From Drosophila persimilis (lineage: Eukaryota; Arthropoda; Insecta; Diptera; Drosophilidae), in contig NW_020825563.1 of the NCBI RefSeq assembly GCF_003286085.1, positions 1 through 64,000 of the forward strand: DNA of 64,000 nt. The letters run 5' to 3'. The notes under the pieces are model-generated. The model was not told the DNA's origin and made no database searches. It worked only from the letters and a program-made list of their open reading frames with translations. A program made the translations under genes and the position numbers. Below, piece after piece: positions 21,431 to 32,651 of the stretch. The first letter of the stretch is position 1, and the number at the start of each line of letters is the position of its first letter.

Positions 21431-23551
21431 ATGCAGCATCATTTGATAAGATACCTGACGGAGCAGCGAAAATGGATTCGCCGCGGGTATCCGGCCATAG
21501 GTGACATGCAAAGGGCGGGCAGGAGTAGGTCCCCGGAGCTCCAGCTATTGGCCTCACCGCTGGTGTCGACCGCGGGATCCACGGGACCGACGATGTCCCC
21601 GGTGGTATCGACGGGGTACACCGATGAGGGAAGCGATCTGGAGTTGGTGAGCTGGGAGCCGGCACCGCGGAGGAAACGCGCACACGAGGCGAAGCGCGAG
21701 GAGCCCCCGACCAGCCGACGAGAGGAGCCCCGGACCAGCCGACGAGAGGAGCCCCGGACCAGCAGACGCAAGGAGCCCCGCACCAGCAAGCGGGAGGAGC
21801 CCCACGCCGGCGAGCGCGAAGAGCACCGGATCAGTAGGCGCGAGGAGCCTCGCGTCAGCAAGCGCGAGGAGCCCCACACCGGCAAGCGCGAGGAGTCCCG
21901 GACCAGCAAGCGCGAGGAGCGGCCTGAGAGAGGAAGGAGGGGGCGCACAACGCGGAAGGAGGAGCCCAGTGAGAGGGTCTCGAAGCGGGCGTCCACCCAG
22001 TCGACGCGTACGGCCAGGGAAGAGGAGTCGTCGGCACGCACAAGGGGGAGGTCGACGGCGCGGCAAAGGGTTCAGCGACCGACAGACCCACAGGGCGAGG
22101 AGCGGCAGCCAACGCCGATCGAAACCGCGGTCAAGCAGCCGCAGGCAACGCCGGATGAGGCCACGGAAGACGACGCGGCCGCTGAGGCACGACGCCTCGC
22201 GGAATGGCACCGGCGGTTCGCGCTGGCCGCGGCGACGGAGGAGCGGAGGCAACGGCGTGTGTGGGAGGATGTCCTGGCGCTGGCAAAGAGGCTGAAGGCC
22301 ACGCAGGAGGCCGAGAAGGAGGCGCAAGAAGCGGAGGCGGAGCGCCACAAACGAGACGTCGCGCACCAATGGAGGTGCATTAGCAAGATGCACGCAGCGG
22401 AGCAAAAGGAGAGGGCGCGTCTGCGTACGGAAGCGGAGAAGGCGAGGGCGACGCGGGCGGAGGGCGCGGCAGGCGGGCTGGCGGTGATCTCCAGCGATGA
22501 GGAGGAGGCGGAGTGCCCGCCAGCACCGAAGGCGGCCCGAGTCCAGTCGCCCGAAGAGGAGTGGCAGGAGAGGCTACGACGAGTCGAGGTGGAGGAGGAA
22601 GAGCTTTGGCAGCCACCCCCTGAAGACGTCGAGTCCGAGGAGGAGCCACGGCCGCAGGCCCCACCGTCGCCGGGGGCAGAGGAAGAGCCGCTCCAGAGTC
22701 GGCCGCCGGACGACAACGCGCGCGGCCAAGGGGATCAGCAGCCGCGGCAGCAGCCGCAGCAGCAGCGTCAGCAGCAGCAGCATCAGCAGCAGCAGCAGCA
22801 ATGGCACGGGCCACAGGGAGCCGCCATTGGGCCGTTCGTCTCGCAGGAGGTGCGCTCCGCGGTAAGAGACGGCATGTTGTGGCACGTGCAAACGCTGCAA
22901 ATATCGTGGGCCTCGGGGCCCGCGCCTCAGCAGCCCGAGCAGGAGCCGGGGGAGGCACGACTATGGGAAGAGGCACCACGCGCCAGCGACGAGCGGGACC
23001 CGAGGCGGCGGGCACGGCCACAGGGGTCGACAGGCCCAGCGGCAGCACCCACGGCCGAAGAGGGCGAGACGGAGAGCACAGCGAACGCGACAACATCACT
23101 ATCGGCGGAGGGCCCAGCGGCGGTACCCGTAGTCGAGGCGGCGACCGATGGCGAAGCGGGCGACGGCGCGGGAGCAACGGCGGAAGCGGAGAAGGACGAG
23201 GCAGCGGAGCGCCACTCACCTGAGCCATGGGAGAAAGGACCGTGGCAATGGCCGGACCCCAGCCATGGCGAGCGACCGAAGCTGGGGCGACAGGCGTCGT
23301 GCCCAGGGGAGCGGACGGAGGCGCGCCGGCCTGAGCTCCAGCGCCAGGCATCGTGGCCACAAACGAGATCGGCGGACAACGCACGGTGGCGGCCCGTCAA
23401 CCGCGAGGAGTGGCCGGCCGTCGTCACGCGCTCCCTCGCGCGGATAAAGCCTAACTCAAGGAGGGTGAAGCGCCTGGTCACCGACGGTAGCGTTCGGTAT
23501 CGGCTGTTGGTGTCCACCGATCGGCAGGAGGTATTCCGGGCGGAGTACTAA
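21431..23551 (+). CDS. Third frame of the Osvaldo-like element: 706-residue R/E-repeat, coiled-coil, polyQ protein
   Basis: Intact frame from ATG 21431 to TAA 23551, lying where env is found in Osvaldo-type elements. Order: N-terminal 90 residues; ten tandem octapeptides of the form EEPRTSRR (residues 90-169); an acidic/basic linker; a long E/A/R/K-rich probable coiled coil (about 245-345, with ATQEAEKEAQEAEAERHK); an acidic Pro-rich part; a polyQ run (435-457); an Ala/Glu/Pro-rich stretch; and a basic C-terminus (RRVKRLVTDGSVRYRLLVST). I see no signal peptide, membrane segment or cysteine pattern, so it does not look like an envelope glycoprotein. Strong GC and codon bias keep other frames open too, so openness alone is weak evidence. 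The tidy 3-bp-multiple repeats and its position between pol and the polypurine tract argue for a real product. Function unknown. Confidence 0.6.
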   Translation: MQHHLIRYLTEQRKWIRRGYPAIGDMQRAGRSRSPELQLLASPLVSTAGSTGPTMSPVVSTGYTDEGSDLELVSWEPAPRRKRAHEAKREEPPTSRREEPRTSRREEPRTSRRKEPRTSKREEPHAGEREEHRISRREEPRVSKREEPHTGKREESRTSKREERPERGRRGRTTRKEEPSERVSKRASTQSTRTAREEESSARTRGRSTARQRVQRPTDPQGEERQPTPIETAVKQPQATPDEATEDDAAAEARRLAEWHRRFALAAATEERRQRRVWEDVLALAKRLKATQEAEKEAQEAEAERHKRDVAHQWRCISKMHAAEQKERARLRTEAEKARATRAEGAAGGLAVISSDEEEAECPPAPKAARVQSPEEEWQERLRRVEVEEEELWQPPPEDVESEEEPRPQAPPSPGAEEEPLQSRPPDDNARGQGDQQPRQQPQQQRQQQQHQQQQQQWHGPQGAAIGPFVSQEVRSAVRDGMLWHVQTLQISWASGPAPQQPEQEPGEARLWEEAPRASDERDPRRRARPQGSTGPAAAPTAEEGETESTANATTSLSAEGPAAVPVVEAATDGEAGDGAGATAEAEKDEAAERHSPEPWEKGPWQWPDPSHGERPKLGRQASCPGERTEARRPELQRQASWPQTRSADNARWRPVNREEWPAVVTRSLARIKPNSRRVKRLVTDGSVRYRLLVSTDRQEVFRAEY
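21698..21937 (+). repeat. 24-bp tandem repeat encoding ten octapeptides
   Basis: Ten units of GAGGAGCCCCG-type 24-mers encoding EEP(R/H)(T/V/I)S(R/K)R variants. The period is kept in frame throughout. Confidence 0.88.
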
Positions 23552-23908
23552 GGAGGTGAGAAGAGAAGAGAAGAGAAGAGAAGAGGAGTGAAAAAAAAGG
23601 GGAAGCAACGGAAATCGAAAACAATAAAAAAAAAAATATATTATAAAAAAAAAAGAGAGCACGGTCTTACCTGGCGGCCGAGGAACGGCGGGGCATCGGG
23701 GAAGCTTGAATGAAGGCGGCGGAGGGAGGCGAAGCGGGAGAAAACTTACCCTAAGCATCCAGAGGGCAGGCGGCAGGCGGGCGCGCCAGCGGAGGGCGGT
23801 AGGGAAGACCAAACGCGCACAAGAAAAACAAACAAAACGTCCGGCATCGCGAGGAAATAGTACGTTTTCCAGGCCATTGAGGGATTCGCGATCCGGAAGT
23901 AGAGTACG
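23552..23908 (+). other. Non-coding spacer after the third frame
   Basis: GAAGAGAAGA repeats at about 23556-23585 and A/T tracts at 23618-23655, then GC-rich sequence. No coding signal recognised. Confidence 0.45.
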
Positions 23909-24042
23909 CACGCTGCGACATATCGAGTAGATCGCAAAGACGACCCTACGCTTTATCGAGTGGAGCGTAAGGGCAACGCTGTGTCATATCGAGTAGGTCA
24001 GAATAGCGACCATTACCCATATCGGGCAGGGGCGACAGAGGC
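23909..24042 (+). repeat. 33-bp tandem repeat upstream of the polypurine tract
   Basis: TATCGAGTAG-type cores start at 23921, 23954, 23987 and 24020, exactly 33 bp apart, giving four imperfect copies. A weaker CATCGATAGG follows at 24055. Confidence 0.85.
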
Positions 24043-24238
24043 TCCTCCGCGAACCATCGATAGGGGAAAATCGAATCGATCGCACGCATTGAAGAGATAT
24101 GGCAACACCGCCAGGCGCAAGGCCGAAAGAGGGCGCCAGGGACCCCGGTCGAGAACAAAGCACGCGCGCGCCGGTCGCGCGGGTATTTTTGAAACATCCC
24201 AAACCTGGGTCGCGGAAAACCGGAGCTTTTCCGCCAAT

Positions 24239-24254
24239 AAAAGAAAGGGGGAAG
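24239..24254 (+). promoter_or_regulatory. Polypurine tract
   Basis: AAAAGAAAGGGGGAAG directly before the 3' LTR; primes plus-strand DNA synthesis. Confidence 0.88.
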
Positions 24255-25305
24255 TGTGAGGAAAGGTATTCCCACACATAGGGGGCAGTATAGGGTTAAG
24301 CGCTAACGACCGTTATCCGGGGATATCCGGAGGCGGCGAATTCCCGAGGAGAGCGCTCCCGGGGTCCCAAGATGAGAGGGGAGGACCCCTGGGGAGAGAG
24401 CAGGGATGACGGGATCGGGCCGGCAGTGGTCCAGCGCATGTCCAAATATGGTCATGAGATCACGCCACCAGCCAGGTCCCGTTGGAGAGCGAGCTGCGGG
24501 ATGACGGGATCGGGCCGGCAGTGGTCCAGCGCATGACCAAATATGGTCATGAGATCACGCCACCAGCCAGGTCCCGTTGGAAAGCGACAAGGGAATGAAG
24601 GAACGCCGATGGAAAAATACGGGCACCGCATGGCGGAAAGTGCCGTTAGCGCCAGGCGGCATCGGCGGCGCCGACGCAGAAGCGAGCCTATAAGAGGAGG
24701 GCCGCGACCAGAAAAGAGGACAGTCCACAGACGGAGCCAACAAGAGTGAAGTGAATAGTGAGCCACGGAAAGTGAAACCAAGCAACGGGAAAAGAACCGT
24801 AGCAAGCGAACGCGTTGTGTGAGGATTAAGAGGCGGACTCGAGCGTGCAGCCAAGAGCCAAAGACTCAAATCCCTTGAACCAACGGCACCCCGCTTGAAA
24901 CACATACCTTCAGGAGTGAGGCACCCTCGGGCCGAAAAGCCAAGTGAGTCGAGTGAGAGCGAACGCGTCAGGCGCCTGACTGAGAGGTGGATTTGGGCCC
25001 CGTGCCAAGAATCGCTAGCCCCAGTCAGTAGAGCCGGCGGTGCCACGCTTGGCGACGCCGTGGGGGCCCCAGGGAGCAACGCGCTCATCGGACCACAGAG
25101 GAGAGTCGGGAGGAGAACCAGCGCCGGAATCCGCGTAGCGTAAGATAGACTTAAGATACCAATAAAGCATTTTAACATACCAGTACAAGATCCAACCCGT
25201 GCATTCTTACTTGTCGTCGGGGCAACATATAAATATTGTTGCAGCGAGCCTACCGACCGCTGAGCCAGCCCAGCTGCATCAGACGGAGAAGAACGGTTCG
25301 TTACA
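24255..25305 (+). repeat. 3' LTR of Osvaldo-like element
   Basis: 1051 bp. It differs from the 5' LTR at five bases that I can see, near 24768, 24907, 25010, 25069 and 25245. It is followed by the target duplication CTAT. Confidence 0.93.
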
Positions 25306-25550
25306 CTATATATACGTCCGCTGTAATTAAATGAGCAAAGAAATTATAATTAATACAGCTTCTATTTGTTAAACTTATAATTTTATTTCTTACAATGCAA
25401 TTTCCAAATGTAAACAAGCGCACGTCGTTGCCAGAAAATGTTGGAGTGAGACAGAGCGAGAAAGAATGAAATTGTTTTCGTGATTCTGGCCATAATAATT
25501 ATACGATCTGGTTCAGATTTTGCACTCTAGAAGATATGTTCATCCTCCAC
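25306..25550 (+). repeat. End of A2 tail plus 5'/3'-truncated DINE fragment
   Basis: 25306-25446 continues the A2 3' sequence broken at 9701. 25447-25550 is a DINE piece with the same left breakpoint as at 3904, and it stops abruptly at CATCCTCCAC, where A3 tail begins. Confidence 0.82.
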
Positions 25551-26793
25551 GGAGCAGATGGGAGAAGGAGAAGGAGCTCGACGACGTGATGGACGCAGCA
25601 TTTGCCGCCAAAGAAAGCCGAGCCCGCACAAATCCGCACCAGGAAGCCTCATCTGTGTGTGTAGAAGCTGCACAACCAAAAGCTATGGCCACTCCAATAT
25701 TTAAAAGAAGGCAAAATATCATCAATGCCAATCTGGATGGCAATAATTCTGCTTACCTTTATTTACAGGCAAATATCACAGCTACTGACGGCCTCTTGGT
25801 GCATCCAAGGCAAATCTGGCGCCCAGCAGTCCATCCGTTGGCCTGCCATCCTGCTGTAATTCCTATGGCTGCCTGCAGCGAGCGGCCTCGCCACGCCATC
25901 TTCTATAAGGGCCTCGCCTACTGCCGAGATTGACCTGCGTATCCGGAATTACTTTTTGGCAACTTCTCCGAATCCACTCCGCAGCCTGTCGCAGCCTATC
26001 ACTACTCCAAAACCTGAAAGAAGACGAAAAATCATCAATGCCAATCTGGATGGCAATAACTCTGCTTACTTCTATCTACAGGCAAACAGCACAGATACTG
26101 ACGGCCTCCTGGTGAATCCACGGCGAAAGCGGAGGCGAGTAGTCCATCCGGTGGCCAGCTATCCTGTTGCGAATCCTCTGGCTGGGCGCAGCGAGCCGGC
26201 TGCAATGCTCCCTTCTGCACGTCCATTGCCGATGCACATTTCCGCCCCTGGAATCTCCTTTTGACTGGCTCCACAAATCCGCACCGCAGTATATCCAGCA
26301 TCCAACGAAGGCCTGTCCAACAGTTACAACAGCCACTGGTGAATCTTCTTTTCATTGGCCTAATCCTGGATCCATGGCAGTTGCAGCAGTTACTCAGACC
26401 GCTCCCAGGTCACCTTCTGAAATTTCACCGCCGTCCAGTGCGCCAATGGTGGAAAGGCGCACACCGAAAGACACGCCCTCTGGAAGCATATAGGCGAAGC
26501 AATTTGTAACAATCAAATACTTACTCACTTACGGTGCGGCTTTATACTTCCCCTGAGACTGCAGCAGCCTGATGAAGTCACCGGGTCCTTTATTTTGACA
26601 CCTGCTCTTCTACAGACTCAATTCCATACAGTGAGCTGATGATAGAGGTTCATACCTATATATACGTCCGCTGTAATTAAATGAGCAAAGAAATTATAAT
26701 TAATACAGCTTCTATTTGTTAAACTTATAATTTTATTACTTACAATGCAATTTCCAAATGTAAACAAACGCACGTCGTTGCCAGAAAATGTTG
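25551..26793 (+). pseudogene. LINE A copy 3 (A3): tail only
   Basis: Starts inside the tail (EKELDDVMDAAFAAKESRARTN) with no RT. Both copies of the IINANLDGNNSAY block are present but in different frames (open 25520-25933 and 25956-26264). A 26-bp loss relative to A1/A2 near 26391 is shared with A4, as is the VMDAAFAAK spelling, so A3 and A4 are sister duplicates. Sequence after 26793 continues into an AT-rich linker (26794-26927) absent from A1. Confidence 0.75.
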
Positions 26794-26927
26794 ATTTCTT
26801 GTAATGTAAAGTGCCTTATACATTTCTCTGTAACATTATGTAAAATGTCCCAACCATGTTAAGTAGTGGTTCCGCTGTTAAAAGAACAGCTTTTAAAAAT
26901 ATTTGTAAATGCGTTTAAATGTAAAAA

Positions 26928-28260
26928 TTGCGAAAACAAATAAACTTAGTTGAGGGTCACTTGTTTGTGGCCAATCAGTCCTATTGTGCTCGCACACACA
27001 CGTCGGCACACAACCCGAAAAGTTATCTTATGGATAGAACCTTCAAAGTCGTCTGTTGTAATACCATATCAAGTCAAAAGCAAGTAGCTGCAGGAGTCCC
27101 GCAAGGCAGTGTCCTTGGCCCAGTGCTATACAATATATACACTGCTGACATGCCACAACCACAAAGAAGCTATACTCAAACGCAACTACTAGCTACTTAT
27201 GCAGACGACGCGGTCTACCTGGTGTCTGCTTCTAACCCACGACAAGGCAATGAATCCATGGAGAGGCTTCTAGCTGACGCTCACTCCTGGTCAAAAAAAA
27301 TGGGGAATTACCATAAGTCTCACGAAAACTGCTCATGTCTTGCACACACTCTCACCTGCGGAACAACAGACTCCAGCACCTAGACTTGCTGGTCAACACC
27401 TACCCAAAAAAGCGGTCCTTCCATACCTTGGTGTGCAGATGGACGAAAAGCTCAACTTCAACAAACATGTAACTGCTGTAGTCACCAAAACTAGGGCCCG
27501 GCTAAAAAAGATTGATTGGTTAATCGGCAGAAGCAGCAAACTTACCCTGCTTCTAAAAGTCCTTCTCTACAAGCACCTGGTTGCCCCAATATGGCAGTAT
27601 GCCTTGCCAGTCTGGGGACCCCTAACATCAAACATGCAATGGACAAACTGCAAACATTACAAAACAAAGCCCTCAGAGTAATTACTAATGCACCCTGGTA
27701 CGTGAGCAATAAAACACTGCACGTGGATCTCAAAATTTCAACTAGCAATGATATCTACAATGGACTCTACAATAACTACAACACCCGACTAATGCAGCAC
27801 TCAAATCTTCTTGCCTGTGATATCGCAACACAACCATACATCCCCAGGAGGCTGCCCAGACCAAGATACGTCTCAATGATGGAACAACACAACCCAAACA
27901 GCAACAGAAGTCTGAGTGCCATCCAGATCACAGTACTCCAGGCTAGACGTGAGAGCTGGCGAAGAAATCCCTTCTCAACTCATAATATGGAAATCAGCCA
28001 CAATAACACTAACACGTCAAATACACATGTAATTTAAAACAATGTAAATAATCTACACAAAACACAATTTAATATTAAGATTAGTATTACCTTAACTATA
28101 TACAACACTGTTAAAATTCTAAACAGCCATTATTGTAACCAATGTTACCCTGTCATTTTTCAGCCATGTCTGCTACTACACATATGTAGATTATTGTATA
28201 ATGTGCCATTTCAACGGTATAAACACAATAAAAACAAGTCTCTTATTTGAGAGACTGTCA
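26928..28260 (+). pseudogene. LINE B copy 1: RT palm/thumb, C-terminus and 3' UTR
   Basis: A second Jockey-clade LINE, 5' truncated. 26928-27383 has KSYLMDRTFKVVC, VAAGVPQGSVLGPVLYNIYT and LATYADDAVYLVS, the RT catalytic box. After a frame change near 27300 come LPYLGVQMDEKLNFNKHV and APIWQYALPVWGP (27340-27681). A further change gives the C-terminus (27516-28037: LQNKALRVITNAPWYVSN, LQARRESWRRNP). An AATAAA lies at 28227, followed by the small hairpin AGTCTCT...AGAGACT. Three frames, so not functional. Confidence 0.8.
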
Positions 28261-28289
28261 GTTTTGTTCGCATAGTCGAACACATCACA

Positions 28290-29913
28290 AAACTACAGAG
28301 TTAACGTCTGACCATTTAGCAATTAAAATAGCCACTTAAATAACCACTAGACGCCATGAACAAATAATAAACCCACCCATGCCACTAATGCCTAGAGGTG
28401 CTGACGTAAAGAAATTCCAAAATCATTTAAACCAAAATATACACTTAAATACAGAAATAAAATCTGGCCTGGACATTGATGATGCGGTGGCCATAATCAC
28501 CAGGAATATATATGACGCAGCTGCCAAGGCAACGGAACAAACATCAAAACCAAAAGACAAGCGATTCTAATGTCGGACACTAAAACTTACAAAGTGACTA
28601 TGCAAATGCTTGACAAAAAGAAAGAGGCGAGACGAGTATATCTAATACTAAGGACAACTGAAGCAAAGAGACACTACAATATGCTCACAAACAAGCTGAG
28701 AAAGGCGATCAAAAACTGTAAGGAGAACCAATTCAATAGGCAGCTAGAATCAATAAGCGCAGAGGAGGTACGAAGTATGACAAAGCTGTGGAAGATAACA
28801 AACAACATCAAAAAGCAGCCGACTCCAAATTGGCCACTGAGATTAGAAGACGAAGAAAATATACCCAAATGGACAAGGACAACAATGGAAAAGGCTGAAG
28901 CCTTCAAAAAAACATCTAGAAGAGCGCCATAGGACACCGCAAACTCATAACGAGGCAGAAAATAATCCAATAATTGACGAACTGCAGAAGCAAAAGAGCT
29001 ATACCAAAAAGAAGAATGGAAACACATCAAACCGGTCACCCTGCCCGAGCTGCAGACAATAATAAGAAAACTAAAAACAAAGAAAGCAACAGGCGAGGAT
29101 AAAATTGACAATAAAACAATAAAAATATTACCCCTCAAGGCGAAGCTATACTTAGTAAATATTTATAATGCTGCACTAAGACTTGGACACTTCCCAATCG
29201 CCTGGAAGCACGCGGAGGTGATAATGATCCTCAAGCCGACCAAAAACCCAAAAGAAGTTAAATCATACAGACCCATATCCCTCCTAACTGGTTTCTCAAA
29301 AATTTTAGAGAAACTCATACTGACAAGACTCCTAGGTGAGGAAAAATTCAGCAAAAGCTTCCCCAAGCAGTTTGGTTTCCGGCGAGAGCACGGTGCGGAA
29401 CAACAGCTCAGCCGAGTAACGCAATTTTTTCTCAAAACAAGAAGACAAGCAATGCTGCTCTGCTGTTTTCCTTGACATTGCGGAAGCATTTGACAAAGTA
29501 TGGCATGAAGGCCTACTATGCAAACTGACCAAGGTGTTACCACCAAAACTCTACCACATCATTGAAAGCTATCTAACTAAGCGCACATTTGTGGTAAAGT
29601 GCAATGACGGAGTGAAATCCAGTACAGGAAAAATAGCCGCAGGCGTGCCACAGGGTAGCGTCTTGGGCCCGGTACTGTACACTATATACGCATCGGACAT
29701 GCCGACACCTGACATAACCCATAAGGACCACAAAGGCAAAATGCTGTTAGCAACGTACGCGGACGATACGGCAATCTGCAGCAGACTACCCGGCAGCAGC
29801 AGTCAGACGAAATAATAATTACATTAGACACCTTGAGAAATGGGCAGACAAATGGAAAATCACTCTAAATCCAACTAAGACGACTAAGGTCGGTGACAAA
29901 AACATATTGACAA
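28290..29913 (+). pseudogene. LINE C copy 0: endonuclease end and reverse transcriptase
   Basis: A third Jockey-clade LINE segment. It starts at the end of the endonuclease (TSDHLAIKI near 28305), then a connecting region (VKKFQNHLNQNIHLNTEIKS). RT: KKATGEDKIDNKTIKILPLK (about 29080), SYRPISLLTGFSKILEKLIL (about 29260), FGFRREHGAEQQLSRVTQF, FLDIAEAFDKVWHEG (after a frameshift near 29460), AAGVPQGSVLGPVLYTIYAS (about 29640) and LATYADDTAICS (about 29750). It stops at 29913, where a DINE starts. The frameshift in the CTGCTCTGCTG stretch is shared by all C copies. Confidence 0.82.
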
Positions 29914-31003
29914 CGAGGGGGAAAGTTGTGAGTTGCTGCGGACACCGCAACTCTACAGTTATACCTGGTACTAAGTCAGTATAACTCCCCTCCGGCAGAC
30001 GCCGCTAATATTAAACGACACGACAAAGAGTGCGTGCGAGAGAGACAGAAAATCAGTCTGAGCGTGACGTCGGGCGCTGCGTAGCTACAGCAAATTGATT
30101 TGTTCCTTTTGGCTATAAAAATGATCCGATCTGATCCAGATTCAGCAATCGGATAGATATGATCATTATCTATGATTCTGCGTTTTTAGTTTTCTCGTAT
30201 CCTCAATATTGTGGATGCAACAGATTTTCGTCCTTTGTGTAGGCGGAAGGGGGTGGGGCGAAATTTTGAGATATACGTTTTATAGTGAGATCTAACAGAA
30301 GTGCGGATGCCAAATTTGGTTACTCTAGCCTTAATAGTCTCTGAGATTTATGAATATCCCCAGATTTTCATCCTTTACGGGGGCGGAAGGGGGTGTGACA
30401 CAAAATAGTCAAGGTCCGATATCACAGGAGAGTGGATACCAAATTTGGTTGCTCTGGCTCTTATAGGTTCTGAGATCCTTGAACTCATATTTTGCAATTG
30501 GCAAAACCGACCATTTAACCTGTGTGTTAGAGTGAGACAGAGCGAGAAAGAATGAAATTGTTTTCGTGATTCTGGCTATAATAATTATACGATCTGGTTC
30601 AGATTTTGCACTCTGTAAGATATAGTCATCTTCTACGATTCTGCGTTTTTGGTTTTATCGTATCTTTAAAAATGTGGATGCAACAGATTTTCGTCCTTTG
30701 TGGGGGCGGAAGTGGGCGGGGCGAAGTTTTGAAATATTCTTGTAACAGTGACATATCACAGAAGTCTGGATCCAAAATATCGTTGCTCTAGCTCTTATAA
30801 TCTTTGAGCACTAGGCCCTGACGGACAGACGGACGGACGGACAGACGGACAGACAGACATGGCTCAATCGACTCGGCTATTGATGCTGATCAAGAATATA
30901 TATACTTTATTGGGTCGGAAACGATTCCTTCTGGACGTTACACACATCCATTTTCACCACAAATCTAATATACCCCAATACTCATTTTGAGTATCGGGTA
31001 TAA
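29914..31003 (+). repeat. DINE-1-type repeat between C0 and A4
   Basis: CGAGGGGGAAAGTTG start and AGTATCGGGTATAA end, with GAGAGAGA at 30038-30045. A short loss of GCGAAATTT-type sequence lies near 30392, and the GGAC/AGAC block is reduced. Confidence 0.88.
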
Positions 31004-32651
31004 TAATTTAGCCAATACCACTACTGCTACTACAGGTGCCCAGTACAACAGCTCTCTCAAAATCGTTTATTGGAACGCCTGTGGTCTAAAAAACTAAATT
31101 TTGGAGTTAGAACTATTTATGCAGCGTAATAACGTGGACATAATGATGGTTATTGAAACCCGCATAACCTCAAATGACCCTACTACCACAATAACAGACA
31201 ATCTAACCATAAATGACTACATACTGTATACTGCCTAGCACCCTTCCTCCAGAAAGAAAGGTGGAGTAGCCTTTTATGTCAAAATTGGTCTCAAGCACAT
31301 TGCACTTGAACCAATTACAGAAAATTTCTTGCAGTGTGCTCCCATCGCATTAACCACTAACAATAATGAGGTCATTGCTCTAAAATGGACGGAGCAGCTC
31401 TTCAAAAAGTTATTCAAGTACATGAGCGAACTCTGTTATGGCTCCAAATTTATAGTTTTGCGGGGACTGGAACGCTAAGCACCCATGGTGGGGCAATGTG
31501 CGATCCTGTAAAAGAGGCAGAGTTTTAATGAACACGATCCATGCAAACACCTGTTTAAATGTGTTGGCCACTGGGGAGCCACACACTACCCATTTGATCA
31601 AAGAAAAAGGCCCTCCGCTATTGATTTGGCAGTATATGCTGGCATAAACTATGACAGAATTCACACATATTCAGCAGTTGATCTGCAATCTGACCAACTT
31701 CCTATCTTCATTAACCTGGGCATCAGTGGCTCAACGACAGTCCCGGTAACAAATCGCCGACTACTACCAAGCAAAGCAAATGTCAAAAAATTCCAAGATT
31801 TCCTATCGCAGCGTATCAATCTCAACATGGAAATAAACTCAGGAGAAGACATTGAGGATGCGATCGACATTCTAAATCAAAACATCTACAATGCAGCGGC
31901 GGCTGCACATCGCTAATAAATCTGCGTTCTCACCCACGCACAGGGCAACTGCCACTAGATAGGAAAACACAGAAACTATTAAGGCTCAAATGGCAGCATA
32001 AAAGGGAGCAAATGCGCAGACCCACCTTGGAGACCCGAAGGTTATACAACGCAGCAAATCATCGCCCTTCGTAAGGCTAAAAATAACCAGATCTATAACC
32101 TTTTTAAAAAAGTAGACGCTCAAGATCGTTACAGAATGCAAAAACTATAGCGCTTAACAAACACTTTAAAGAGGCAGCCAGAACCAAACTGGCCATTGAA
32201 AATTCCCAGCAGTAGTGGTAGTAGAGAAGGCTATAGGTGGACAAAGAGTAGCGAGGAGAACGCTGAAGCTTTTGTGTCACATTTAGAAGAAAGATTCACA
32301 CCAAAACTCATAAACTCCGACGAATTTAGAAATACGATAGTTATGGAGTGTAAGGAAATAGCGCAGCTCAAACGCTTAACAACTAAACCTGCCTGGCATC
32401 AGAGGCAACAGTTTGGGCGGAAATACGATGTAAATAGACTCCCGTTCAGGCCTATTTCCCCCAATGAAGTTATGATGGAAACCAAATCTCTACAAAACAA
32501 AAAGGCTCCTGGCATGGACCAAATAAACAACAGAGTCATTAAAGCGTTACCTCAAAAGGTAATTATTCATTTGACAAATATTTACAATTGCATCTTGAGA
32601 CATGGCCATTTCCCCAAACAATGGAAATGTGCTGCTATTACAATGATTAAA
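31004..32651 (+). pseudogene. LINE A copy 4 (A4), N-terminal half: endonuclease and RT fingers
   Basis: Same start as A2 right after the DINE end, with the same TAA and TAG stops in the endonuclease. About 33 bp are lost at 31383 (the LAPIYCPP segment is gone), and an extra T at about 31456 breaks GDWNAKHPWWG. RT fingers are open at 32196-32669 (KKAPGMDQINN). It is interrupted by a DINE at the same base as A2. Confidence 0.82.

Larger units (their letters stand above)
9702..25305 (+). mobile_element. Osvaldo/Ulysses-like gypsy-superfamily LTR retrotransposon
   Basis: Two 1051-bp LTRs starting TGTGAGG and ending TTACA flank a tRNA-Lys primer site, gag, pol, an extra third frame and a polypurine tract. 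Insertion duplicated CTAT. Without the nested LINE (5.9 kb) the element is about 9.7 kb, near the size of Osvaldo (about 9 kb, LTR about 1.2 kb). The RT sequence (KWRLCVDFRQINAKS, SLDLKDGYWQIPL, AYQDDIIVIG) fits that lineage. The LTRs differ at five positions by eye (about 0.5 percent), so the insertion is fairly young. It is defective: gag is interrupted, pol is frameshifted and most of integrase is gone. Confidence 0.9.

Noticed and set aside
21439..23517. Several long frames on the minus strand opposite the third frame (up to 334 codons)
   Set aside because: GC-rich biased sequence opens all frames; these show Arg/Pro/Ser-rich composition with no motif and no repeat kept in their own frame better than on the + strand.
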